Shown here one piece after another: positions 1 through 6,388 of a stretch of DNA of 6,611 nt (position 1 is its first letter; each line of letters begins with the position of its first letter). The stretch spans positions 1-6,611 of the forward strand of contig JAUVHF010000087.1 in the NCBI GenBank assembly GCA_030593425.1, in the 5' to 3' direction. The translations under genes and the position numbers were made by a program. The DNA comes from Anaerolineales bacterium (GTDB lineage: Bacteria; Chloroflexota; Anaerolineae; UBA7937). The notes under the pieces are model-generated. The model was not told the DNA's origin. It did not search any database and saw nothing but the letters and a program-made list of their open reading frames with translations.

Positions 1-45
1 GAAGTGTTTGATGAGCCCGTTCACCAGCACCAGCGGCCCGTTCAT
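1..45 (-). CDS. Second ABC importer ATPase (DppF/OppF type), N-terminal fragment cut by window edge
   Basis: Only the first 15 codons are present, reading MNGPLVLVNGLIKHF. This fits the opening of the second ATPase of peptide-type importers, where a short 'LL.V..L.K.F' beta strand precedes the Walker A region. The ATG overlaps the stop of ATPase 1 in an ATGA arrangement (42-45), which suggests translational coupling. A strong AGGAGGT Shine-Dalgarno lies 6 nt upstream. In this importer class two different ATPases normally form the cytoplasmic heterodimer that powers transport, so a DppF-like gene is expected here. No catalytic motif is inside the window, so the identity rests on position and the short N-terminus. 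Confidence 0.8.
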   Translation of the reverse strand, partial: MNGPLVLVNGLIKHF

Positions 46-1019
46 CTCGCTACCTCCTGGTAGAGGTGACAGGCCACGTAATGCTCCGGACCTACGGGGA
101 TGAGGGCGGGGGGCTCTTTCTGACAAACCTCCATGGCCCGAGAGCAGCGGGGCCGAAAGGGACAGCCAGGAAAGAGGTCCAACCCGCTGGGCACCGAGCC
201 TGGGACGGCCGGCAGCGTTTCGCCGCGGCTGCCTGGGCGGGGGATGGACGCCAGTAGCCCCTGAGTATAGGGGTGTTTCATAGCCTTGAAGATCTCCCAC
301 GTGGGACCTTCTTCCACCACATGTCCCACGTAGAGCACCGCCACCCGATCGCAAGTCTGCGCCACCACGCCCAAATTGTGGGTGATGAGGAGGATGGATA
401 GGCCCCGCTCCTCCTGCAACTGGGCCAAGAGCTCCAATATTTGAGCCTGGATGGTCACATCCAGGGCAGTAGTAGGCTCATCGGCGATGAGGAGATCCGC
501 ATCCGAGGATAGGGCCATAGCGATCATTACCCTCTGCTGCATCCCCTCGCTCAACTCGTGGGGGTAGGCCTTAACCGTGCGGGGCGGATCGGGCAGCCCC
601 ACGGCCTCCAGCATCTCCAGGGTCCGCTGATAAGCCTGGCTTCTGGTTACCGGCCGATGTTGGCGGATGACCATGGAGATCTGCTCGCCCACGGTGAAGA
701 CCGGGTTCAGAGATGCGGAGGGGTCCTGGAAGATCATGGCTATGCGCCCTCCCCGGATCTCCTGCATCTCCGCCTCGCTCAAGGATAAGATATCCGACCC
801 ATCGAAGGCGATCTTGCCGGCCACTATCTCGCCCGGAGGCGGCACTAGGCGCAGGATGGAAAGGCCAGTGACCGTCTTTCCGCAACCGGTCTCGCCCACC
901 AAGCCGAAGACTTCGCCCTGACGGAGGTCGAAGGTCACCCCATTGACCGCTCGCACCAGCCCGGCATAAGTGGGAAACTGCACCCGCAAACCTTCCATGG
1001 AGAGTAAGGGCCTCTCCAT
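42..1019 (-). CDS. Peptide-type ABC importer ATP-binding protein (DppD/OppD family)
   Basis: This is the cytoplasmic ATPase that drives import through the two permeases encoded upstream. With the ATG at 1019 it is 325 residues, normal for DppD/OppD. Visible motifs are Walker A GETGCGKT (42-49), Q-loop Gln98, signature LSEGMQ (156-161), Walker B LLIADE (176-181) with the D-loop TALD after it, and switch His214. The C-terminal oligopeptide-transporter tail follows (about 249-320), with PYTQGLL and four cysteines (C286, C292, C299, C317). In related importers these cysteines have been reported to hold an iron-sulfur cluster. The signature has Glu where LSGGM is usual, and the H-loop reads THN rather than THD. 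The frame could open at a TTG at 1022, but the ATG is preferred: it overlaps the permease stop as TGATG, and GGAGGG lies 7 nt upstream. The substrate cannot be read from this subunit. Confidence 0.95.
   Translation of the reverse strand: MERPLLSMEGLRVQFPTYAGLVRAVNGVTFDLRQGEVFGLVGETGCGKTVTGLSILRLVPPPGEIVAGKIAFDGSDILSLSEAEMQEIRGGRIAMIFQDPSASLNPVFTVGEQISMVIRQHRPVTRSQAYQRTLEMLEAVGLPDPPRTVKAYPHELSEGMQQRVMIAMALSSDADLLIADEPTTALDVTIQAQILELLAQLQEERGLSILLITHNLGVVAQTCDRVAVLYVGHVVEEGPTWEIFKAMKHPYTQGLLASIPRPGSRGETLPAVPGSVPSGLDLFPGCPFRPRCSRAMEVCQKEPPALIPVGPEHYVACHLYQEVAR
52..58 (-). promoter_or_regulatory. Shine-Dalgarno for ATPase 2
   Basis: AGGAGGT on the minus strand, 6 nt before the ATG at 45. It lies inside the last codons of ATPase 1. 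This near-perfect ribosome binding site, together with the ATGA overlap, fixes the start of the downstream gene. Confidence 0.8.
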
Positions 1020-1927
1020 CAAGCAGCCCTCCGAGAGCGGGGGTCGATGACCTCACGGATGCCATCCCCCAAGAGGTTGAAGGAGAGGGTGACCAAGAAG
1101 ATGGCCAATCCGGGGAAAGTACCATACCAGGGCTGGTGGAGGAAATAGATGCGCCCCGTGCTCACCATTCTCCCCCAATCGGCGGTGGGAGGCTGGGCTC
1201 CCAGGCCGATGAAACTCATGGCCGCCCCGGTCAGGATGGCCGAGCCGATATCCATGGTCGATTGCACCAACACCGGGGTGAAGATATTGGGCAAGATGTG
1301 GCGGAAGATGATGGTCAACCTCCCCACACCCATCCCTCGAGCCGCTTCGACGAAGGAGCGCTCCCTCAGCGAGATGGTTTGGGCCCGCACCAGTCGGGTA
1401 TACCAAGGCCACCAGGTAAGGGCGATGGCTATCATGGCATTGACGAAACTGGGGCCCAAGGCGGCAGCGATGGCGATGGCCAGAAGCAACGGCGGGAAGG
1501 CCAAGAACATGTCGGTGATGCGCATGATGACCTCGTCCAGCCAGCCCCCAAAATAGCCAGCCAAGGCCCCTAAGGGCATGCCGATGCCCACCGCGATGAT
1601 CACCACCAAGAAGCCGATGGAGAGGGAACTCCGTCCCCCGAACAGCACCCGAGCCAGGACGTCGCGGCCCAGGTACTCGGTGCCAAAAGGGTGCTCCCAG
1701 GACGGGGGCAGGAAGCGCTGGGCTGTGTTGGGACTGCCCGCTCCCTCCTCCGGATAAGGGGTGAGATAAGGGGCGAAAATGGCTCCGAAGATGAAGAGAA
1801 GGATTATGAAGAGGCTGATCACGGCCAAGCGGTCCCGCCGGAAGGCCCGGAACATGAGCCGGTATTCCTCCAGTTGCGACTCCCGCTGGCGAGCCCAATC
1901 TCCCAGCCACCTCTCCGCTACGGCCAT
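1019..1927 (-). CDS. Peptide-type ABC importer permease 2 (DppC/OppC family)
   Basis: An inner-membrane permease of 302 residues, typical of DppC/OppC. After a charged cytoplasmic N-terminus (about 1-35) comes a first membrane segment (36-56, ISLFIILLFIFGAIFAPYL). A short external stretch follows, with the family hallmark 'HPFGTEYLGRDVLARVLFGG' (79-98). The remaining hydrophobic segments form the usual binding-protein-dependent transport domain. The EAA loop that contacts the ATPase is clear at 192-221 (FVEAARGMGVGRL then RHILPN). The 'GAAMSFIGLGAQPPTADWG' region (234-252) is also characteristic. The ATG at 1927 is 14 nt after the racemase stop. Its ribosome binding site is weak (a GAGAG about 10 nt upstream), so translation may depend on coupling to the gene before it. 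It should pair with permease 1 to form the channel. Function within the family is secure; substrate is not. Confidence 0.95.
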   Translation of the reverse strand: MAVAERWLGDWARQRESQLEEYRLMFRAFRRDRLAVISLFIILLFIFGAIFAPYLTPYPEEGAGSPNTAQRFLPPSWEHPFGTEYLGRDVLARVLFGGRSSLSIGFLVVIIAVGIGMPLGALAGYFGGWLDEVIMRITDMFLAFPPLLLAIAIAAALGPSFVNAMIAIALTWWPWYTRLVRAQTISLRERSFVEAARGMGVGRLTIIFRHILPNIFTPVLVQSTMDIGSAILTGAAMSFIGLGAQPPTADWGRMVSTGRIYFLHQPWYGTFPGLAIFLVTLSFNLLGDGIREVIDPRSRRAA

Positions 1928-1941
1928 CTTCTAATCACTCT

Positions 1942-3447
1942 CTAGGGGTAGCCAACTACCACCTTCTCCGGTGGCGTAGGATAACTCCGCTTGCTGTGGG
2001 CCAAGCCCATGTCCACCAAGGCCTCGGCCATCTTCACGGCCACCGCCGGGGGGTCTATCACCGGCACCTCGCAACCGCGCTGGGCCAACCCCTCTTGCAC
2101 CTCTGAGGCCAGCCCGATCATCTCGGTGCAGCCAGGGATGATGATGTGAGCTCCATCTTCCACCACCGCCCGGGCTGCCTCCTCCACCAAAGCCCTCACC
2201 AAGCGGGCCTTATCCTTTTCCATCTCCAAGACGGGGATCTCCACCGCCCTGACCGAGGCCAGCTTCTCCCCCAGACCGTACCCCTCGACTTGCCTCTGAG
2301 CCAAGGGGATGGCTTGCTTCAAGACGGTTATCACCGAGAAGCGGTGGGCCAGGGCCGCCGCCAGGTGCATGGAGATTTGAGCGGGGCCGACGACGGGGAT
2401 GAACACCGCCTCCCTGGCCGGCTCCAGGCCGGGATCCCCCATGCAGTCGATGATCACCGCGTCCATCCCTCCCTCCTGTGCAGCCCGCACCTTGAAAAGG
2501 AGGTCGGGGACGGCCAAAGCCTCATCGTAAGCCGATTCGATGGAAAAGGGGCCTTTGTCTAGAGTCACGGCGCTGAGCTGGGTACCCGGTCGAGTGAAGC
2601 GCCCATAAGCCTCCGTGACGTGGGCCACCCATTTCTCCCCCACCACGGGGATGACGACGCCAAGTCTTACCGCGCCCCCGCTTTTACCCCGCGAGCCCTT
2701 TGGTGAAGGCGATCTCCCCTCTCCATAGCCCGAGATCTCTTTCTCCGGCGGATGGGGGTAGGTGCGCTTGCTGTGGGCCAGCCCCGTATCCACCAGACTT
2801 TCAGCCCACTTCAGGGCGGCCAGCGAAGGGTCTATGACCGGCACCTCGCAACCCCGCTGGGCCAAGCCCTCCTGCACCCTTCGAGCCAAACCCTTCATGC
2901 CCGTGCAGCCGAAGACGATGGCGTGCGCCCTGTCCTCCAGGACCGCCTTAGCCGACTGCTCTATCAGAGCCTCGAGCAATCGACCTCGGTCCTTGTCCAA
3001 CTCCAGGACGGGAATATTCACTGCTCGGGTCGAGGCGAATTTATCCTTGAGGCCGTAAAGGCGGGCCATCCGCTCGATGAGGGGAGTGTCCCGCTCCAGG
3101 ATGGTCACCACCGAGAAGCGATGAGCCAAAATGGCCGCCAGGTGCATGGAGGCCTGGGCCGCGCCGACTACTGGAATCGAGACCAACTCCCGCGCCGGCG
3201 CTAGTCCGGGGTCGGCCATGCAGTCGATGATCAATGCATCGACCCCTTCCCGCGCGGCAGCCCGCACCTTATTCAGTAGGTCTGGGACGGCCAAAGCGTC
3301 CTCATAATCCGACTCCAAGGAAGCGGGCCCCCTATCCAGGCCCACCACGCTGATCTCGCTATCAGGACGGGCCGCAGCCACATAGGTTTGCTCCGTTGGG
3401 CCTAGAAAACTTCTGGTGGTCACCGGTGCGATGACCCTGATCCTCAT
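1942..3447 (-). CDS. Fused tandem Asp/Glu/hydantoin-racemase family protein, two complete domains
   Basis: A 501-residue protein, twice the usual ~240 of the Asp/Glu/hydantoin racemase family (HyuE-like). Domain 1 spans 1-241 and domain 2 spans 260-501, joined by a polar linker (SPSPKGSRGKSGG). The halves align without net gaps at an offset of 259: Met1 with Val260, C76 with C335, C181 with C440. Each half has both catalytic cysteine motifs, DCMADPG and GCTGM in domain 1, DCMGDPG and GCTEM in domain 2. Cys76 and Cys181 match the numbering I recall for the catalytic pair of characterised hydantoin racemases. Family members use two cysteines for cofactor-independent proton transfer at a chiral carbon; relatives include amino-acid racemases, maleate isomerase and decarboxylases. 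There is no signal peptide, so it is cytoplasmic. ATG start with GGAGGAG 7 nt upstream, 16 nt after permease 1. Its position inside an importer operon suggests it acts on the imported compound. The exact substrate is unknown. Confidence 0.9.
   Translation of the reverse strand: MRIRVIAPVTTRSFLGPTEQTYVAAARPDSEISVVGLDRGPASLESDYEDALAVPDLLNKVRAAAREGVDALIIDCMADPGLAPARELVSIPVVGAAQASMHLAAILAHRFSVVTILERDTPLIERMARLYGLKDKFASTRAVNIPVLELDKDRGRLLEALIEQSAKAVLEDRAHAIVFGCTGMKGLARRVQEGLAQRGCEVPVIDPSLAALKWAESLVDTGLAHSKRTYPHPPEKEISGYGEGRSPSPKGSRGKSGGAVRLGVVIPVVGEKWVAHVTEAYGRFTRPGTQLSAVTLDKGPFSIESAYDEALAVPDLLFKVRAAQEGGMDAVIIDCMGDPGLEPAREAVFIPVVGPAQISMHLAAALAHRFSVITVLKQAIPLAQRQVEGYGLGEKLASVRAVEIPVLEMEKDKARLVRALVEEAARAVVEDGAHIIIPGCTEMIGLASEVQEGLAQRGCEVPVIDPPAVAVKMAEALVDMGLAHSKRSYPTPPEKVVVGYP
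1945..3447 (-). repeat. Intragenic tandem duplication (two racemase-domain copies, 777-bp period)
   Basis: The two halves of the racemase gene (2725-3447 and 1945-2670) are direct repeats with a 777-bp period. The best conserved stretch is at the 3' end of each copy: plus-strand CCGGCACCTCGCAACC at 2061 recurs at 2838, and 27 of 28 bases match from those points. Residues VQEGLAQRGCEVPVIDP are identical in both copies. Elsewhere the copies have diverged clearly in both DNA and protein, so the duplication is not a recent one or an assembly artefact. Confidence 0.85.
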
Positions 3448-3453
3448 GAAGCC

Positions 3454-3461
3454 ACTCCTCC
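3454..3461 (-). promoter_or_regulatory. Shine-Dalgarno for racemase fusion
   Basis: GGAGGAGT on the minus strand ends 6-7 nt before the ATG at 3447, in the 16-nt gap after the permease 1 stop. It is one of the strongest ribosome binding sites in the operon and supports the chosen start. It also suggests the enzyme is well translated relative to permease 2, whose site is weak. Confidence 0.7.
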
Positions 3462-3463
3462 AT

Positions 3464-4486
3464 TCAGCCCAGGGTAACCCTGGGGTCCAAAAAGGCCTGC
3501 AATAGATCCATAGACAAATTGATGAAGACGTAGAGAACGGTCACAACCAGGGTGACGGCCATGATCACCGGGAAGTCGACGCCCAGGACGGCCTCGGTAA
3601 CGTAGCGGCCCAAGCCCGGCCAGGAGAAGATCACCTCCACCAGGATGGCCCCGGTCACGGAATAGACGAAGGAAAGTGCCACGACGGTCAAGGTGGGGAT
3701 GATGGCGTTTTTCAAGGCCAAGCGGAAGAGGATGGTCCGTTCGGGGATGCCCGCCGCTCGAGCGGCAGTTATGTACCCCTCCTCCAAGACCTCTATCATA
3801 GTGGAGCGGGTCATGCGGATGGTCAAGCCAATGGCGTAGGTACCCAAGGTGAAGGCCGGCAAGATGAGATGGACTAGGGTGTTTCGGAAAGCAGGCAAGT
3901 TTCCCGTCACTAGGCTGTCGATGAGGTAGAAACCGGTGATCTGCTGGACCGGATGGTAGAGGGTAGTGGCGATATCCACCCGGCTCCCCAGGGGCAGGAT
4001 CCCCAGTTTGCCGAAGAAGAAGAGTTGCAAGAGCAACCCCATCCAGAAGGTGGGCATGGAGACTCCAGCTATGGCCAGGAGACGGCTGAGATGGTCGAGG
4101 AGGCTGTTCTTCTTGGCCCCCGAAAGAACCCCGAAAGGGATGCCGATGACCAAGGCCATGATGGTGCCCACCAGCACCAACTCCAGGGTGGCCGGGAGGT
4201 AGGTCTTCAGATCCTTGATGATGGGCTGATGAGTGCGAACGGAGACGCCGAAGTCACCGCGTGACAGATCGCTCATGTACATGAAGTACTGGGCATAGAG
4301 AGGCTTGTCCAGACCTAGCTTGATGCGGGCGGCAGCGATTTGCTCCTTGGTGGGGTGGGGACCCACCCACTTGGCGGCGGGATTGGAGGGCACGACGCGG
4401 GAGATAAAGAAAGTGATGACTGACACGCTCAGAAGGACCAAAGCGGCCAAGGCCAGACGCCGGCCGAGATAGACCCACTTTCTCAC
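3464..4486 (-). CDS. Peptide-type ABC importer permease 1 (DppB/OppB/GsiC family)
   Basis: An inner-membrane permease of 340 residues, usual for DppB/OppB. It opens with a basic segment and the first membrane helix (about 9-30, ending FFISRVVPSNPA), which matches the family start 'R....IP..F....F.L....GDP'. A periplasmic region follows, containing LGLDKPLYAQYFMYM and RGDFGVSV (about 57-83). The transport domain begins near TYLPATLELVL (95-105). The EAA loop lies at 239-264 (ITAARAAGIPERTILFRLALKNAIIP). The 'VEVIFSWPGLGRYVTEAVLGVDFPVI' block (283-308) is also diagnostic. The start is GTG at 4486, with GGGCGGAG close upstream. The gene lies 90 nt after the binding-protein stop, beyond a strong hairpin, so it is probably expressed below the binding protein. 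It forms the channel with permease 2. Confidence 0.95.
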   Translation of the reverse strand: MRKWVYLGRRLALAALVLLSVSVITFFISRVVPSNPAAKWVGPHPTKEQIAAARIKLGLDKPLYAQYFMYMSDLSRGDFGVSVRTHQPIIKDLKTYLPATLELVLVGTIMALVIGIPFGVLSGAKKNSLLDHLSRLLAIAGVSMPTFWMGLLLQLFFFGKLGILPLGSRVDIATTLYHPVQQITGFYLIDSLVTGNLPAFRNTLVHLILPAFTLGTYAIGLTIRMTRSTMIEVLEEGYITAARAAGIPERTILFRLALKNAIIPTLTVVALSFVYSVTGAILVEVIFSWPGLGRYVTEAVLGVDFPVIMAVTLVVTVLYVFINLSMDLLQAFLDPRVTLG

Positions 4487-4543
4487 TTCACTCCGCCCTC
4501 ACTGAACCGAACGCCCCTCGGCTGAGCAACTAAGTAGGGGGTT

Positions 4544-4571
4544 CGGGGCGCTCCCCGCGGGGAGCGCCCCG
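4544..4571. promoter_or_regulatory. Perfect 28-bp palindrome between binding protein and permease 1
   Basis: A perfect inverted repeat centred between 4557 and 4558, with arms of CGGGGCGCTCCCCG. In RNA it could form a stem of about 12 GC-rich pairs around a CGCG loop, starting 5 nt after the binding-protein stop. The minus-strand sequence after it is AACCCCC, not a run of T, so it does not look like a classical intrinsic terminator. Hairpins at this position are known in other importer operons (for example after malE) to protect the binding-protein message from 3' decay and lower expression of the membrane genes. That role here is inferred. Confidence 0.8.
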
Positions 4572-4576
4572 TTTCT

Positions 4577-6202
4577 CTATCGCGACCGTTTGTAGAAGAA
4601 CACCACGTGGGGATAGGCTGGGTTGTCCGCATACCCCTTGATGTCGGAGCGGAGGACATGGGTGTTGGCGACGTCGAAGATGAAAACAGCGTCGGCATTG
4701 TCGACCAGCATCTCCTGCGCCTCGATGAAGAGCCGTTCCGCCCCCGCTCGATCGCTACCGGAAAGTGCATCGGCCCGGTCGATCATCTCGTCGAACTCGG
4801 CATCACAGGTATAGCCCAAGTTGAAGAGGATCTCCTCCTCGCAATGGAACATGCTGAAGAGGAAACTGTAGGGGGAGACATAATCCGGCCACCAGTAGAA
4901 CAGGAAGATATCCTGAGCCACCGCCGGGTCCGAGATGCCTAGGTCCCATTGGGGCTCCCAACTCATCGCCCGGACCTCCAGATTGATCCCCAACTTGGCC
5001 AACTCTGCCTTCCACAACTCCCCCGTTTGGGCTTCGTCCAGGTCGCCGCTAGCGTAGGTCAGGAGCAGGTCGAAACCACCGTCGGGGTAGCCGGCCTGGG
5101 CCAACAGGTCCTTGGCCTTGTCCAGGTCGTATGTATACTGGAACAGGTCTTCACTGTAGCCCCACATGCCGGTGGGTACGGGGCCGTGGGCCTGCGCTGC
5201 GTACCCCATCATCACGTTGGTGATGAGATCATCATAGGGGAAGGCGTAGGAGATGGCCTGGCGCACCAATTCGTTGTCCAAGGGCGCCTTCTTATGGTTC
5301 AGCAAGCCCAAGAGGTTCTGGAAACTGGGGTTAGTATAGACGGTGATATCCTCCCGGGCATCGAGCGCTTCGTAGTTCTCCCGCGCCAACAGGAGGGTGA
5401 CATCGCCCTCGCCGGCCTCGATCATCTGCTGCCGCACGGTGGGGTCTTCAACGACATCGAAGACCACCTTATGGAACTGCCCTTCCTCCCAACCGCCCCA
5501 ATAGTCATCGAAACGGGTCATGACCAGGCGCTGACCCCGCTCCCGGCTGTCGATGATGTAGGGACCGCTTCCACAATCATGTCCCTCGTTGAGCCAATCG
5601 CTGTCGTGGGCCTCGGTGCAGCTAGGGCTCATCATCCAAGAGCCGTAGCCAGACGAGGCGATCAGATCTAGAGGCGCGGCATATGACAATTTGAAGCGTA
5701 CCGTGTACTCATCAACGACCTCGATCTCGTCCACTGTCCACCAAATGTAGGAAGCACCCATCTCCATCCCCATGGTCCGTTCGACAGAGTACTTCACTGC
5801 CTCGGCGTTGAAGTCGGTGCCATCGTGGAACTTGACCCCCTCGCGCAGATGGAAGGTCCACTCCGTGCCGTCCTCATTGGACTCCCAACTGGTGGCCAGG
5901 CCTGGGCTCAGCAACTCCGCGCTCCCCGGGGGGTTGTACCAAACCAGGGTCTCATAGGCGTTGGATACCACCGCCGAGTCGTCGGAGAAACTGATACTGG
6001 GATCGATATCGGGGTAAGTTGTGTAATGGGCATAGACCGCCACATTCTCCTTGGGGGGAATCGGTGTGGCGGTTGGAGGAGGGGGAGTCGGTGTAGCGGC
6101 TGCAGGGGGGGCAGTCGGCGTGGCCGGTGCAGCGCAAGCCGAAACCAATAGGCCTAAGACAATCATTACCCCAAAGATCTTCAACAGGTCTTGGTACCTC
6201 AT
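4577..6202 (-). CDS. Peptide-type ABC importer substrate-binding lipoprotein (DppA/OppA family, SBP_bac_5)
   Basis: A 541-residue extracytoplasmic binding protein that captures the substrate and delivers it to the permease pair. The N-terminus is a lipoprotein signal with hydrophobic core 9-20 and lipobox VSAC, giving an acylated Cys23. A Pro/Thr/Ala tether follows (24-50) before the folded domain. Family 5 hallmarks include LLSPGLATSWESNEDGTEWTF (97-117), LREGVKFHDGTDFNAEAVKYS (119-139), DCGSGPYI (209-216) and the hinge-region LDNELVRQAISYAFPYDDLI (308-327). Length is normal. Four cysteines in the mature domain lie in two close pairs (C195/C210, C454/C466) and probably form disulfides, consistent with life outside the cytoplasm. 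The ATG is supported by GGAAAGGAG 5 nt upstream. As first gene of the operon, just after the promoter and before a stem-loop, it should be the most abundant product. The ligand cannot be deduced; family members bind peptides, nickel, opines, sugars and other compounds. Confidence 0.96.
   Translation of the reverse strand: MRYQDLLKIFGVMIVLGLLVSACAAPATPTAPPAAATPTPPPPTATPIPPKENVAVYAHYTTYPDIDPSISFSDDSAVVSNAYETLVWYNPPGSAELLSPGLATSWESNEDGTEWTFHLREGVKFHDGTDFNAEAVKYSVERTMGMEMGASYIWWTVDEIEVVDEYTVRFKLSYAAPLDLIASSGYGSWMMSPSCTEAHDSDWLNEGHDCGSGPYIIDSRERGQRLVMTRFDDYWGGWEEGQFHKVVFDVVEDPTVRQQMIEAGEGDVTLLLARENYEALDAREDITVYTNPSFQNLLGLLNHKKAPLDNELVRQAISYAFPYDDLITNVMMGYAAQAHGPVPTGMWGYSEDLFQYTYDLDKAKDLLAQAGYPDGGFDLLLTYASGDLDEAQTGELWKAELAKLGINLEVRAMSWEPQWDLGISDPAVAQDIFLFYWWPDYVSPYSFLFSMFHCEEEILFNLGYTCDAEFDEMIDRADALSGSDRAGAERLFIEAQEMLVDNADAVFIFDVANTHVLRSDIKGYADNPAYPHVVFFYKRSR
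6061..6130 (-). repeat. 27-bp imperfect tandem repeat encoding the Pro/Thr tether
   Basis: Two and a half copies of a 27-bp unit start at 6061, 6088 and 6115, each opening with TCGG(T/C)GT on the plus strand. They encode a 9-residue period (TPTAPPAAA, TPTPPPPTA, TPIPP) that lengthens the flexible tether after the lipid-anchored Cys. Being in frame, it could expand or contract by slippage without breaking the gene. Confidence 0.6.
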
Positions 6203-6207
6203 CTTAA

Positions 6208-6216
6208 CTCCTTTCC
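6208..6216 (-). promoter_or_regulatory. Shine-Dalgarno for substrate-binding protein
   Basis: GGAAAGGAG on the minus strand, 5 nt before the ATG at 6202. It fixes the lipoprotein start, which also gives a well-formed signal peptide. The UAA of the upstream leader ORF directly abuts this site, so ribosomes finishing that ORF would cover it. Confidence 0.8.
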
Positions 6217-6312
6217 TTACAGAGAGTACTCGTACCTCCTTGAGAAGCCGCCGGGGACCGAGCTAGATGCAACCCCCAGGGCCTCCGCCATCCAAAATGA
6301 TCGATATCTCAC
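6217..6312 (-). CDS. Possible 31-residue leader ORF, unknown function
   Basis: A GTG-started frame of 31 codons preceded by GGAGG at an ideal 7-nt spacing, ending in TAA 14 nt before the lipoprotein ATG. The product begins VRYRSFWMAEALGVASS and resembles nothing I know. It has no signal peptide or obvious run of one amino acid that would suggest classical attenuation. Its GTG overlaps (GTGA) the stop of another 27-codon frame at 6309-6392, whose ATG in turn overlaps (ATGA) the stop of the transposase-like fragment. The good ribosome binding site is the only real support. It could be a coupling leader peptide or chance. Confidence 0.25.
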   Translation of the reverse strand: MRYRSFWMAEALGVASSSVPGGFSRRYEYSL

Positions 6313-6388
6313 CCCCTTTCCTCCGTGACATGACCACTTCTGGCAGGAAAGCGCTCTCTCACTGGCGATACGGAGGAGCATGTCAACC

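Noticed and set aside
1020..1022. TTG at 1022 as the ATPase 1 start
   Set aside because: The ATG at 1019 has better Shine-Dalgarno spacing (GGAGGG, 7 nt) and forms the standard TGATG junction with permease 2; the TTG would add only one residue.
571..1125. Minus-strand 184-codon frame spanning the permease 2/ATPase 1 junction
   Set aside because: It runs out of frame across two clear genes and has no recognisable features.
1053..1910. Minus-strand 285-codon frame overlapping permease 2 in another frame
   Set aside because: Its product is rich in His, Gly, Arg and Pro with no membrane segments or family motifs, while the 1019-1927 frame has full permease hallmarks. It is a frame shadow.
2752..3204. 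Plus-strand frames opposite the two racemase domains (also 2146-2562)
   Set aside because: Both are similar because the underlying gene is a tandem duplication, not because they are an independent gene family. Neither has a convincing ribosome binding site or motif.
4544..4571. Palindrome as a rho-independent terminator
   Set aside because: There is no T-run after the stem on the minus strand, and the importer genes continue directly downstream. On the plus strand no gene ends there.
4949..5671. Plus-strand open frame of 240 codons opposite the binding-protein gene
   Set aside because: It lies wholly antisense to a strongly supported lipoprotein gene, has no recognisable domain, and is the kind of long open frame produced by GC-rich codon bias.
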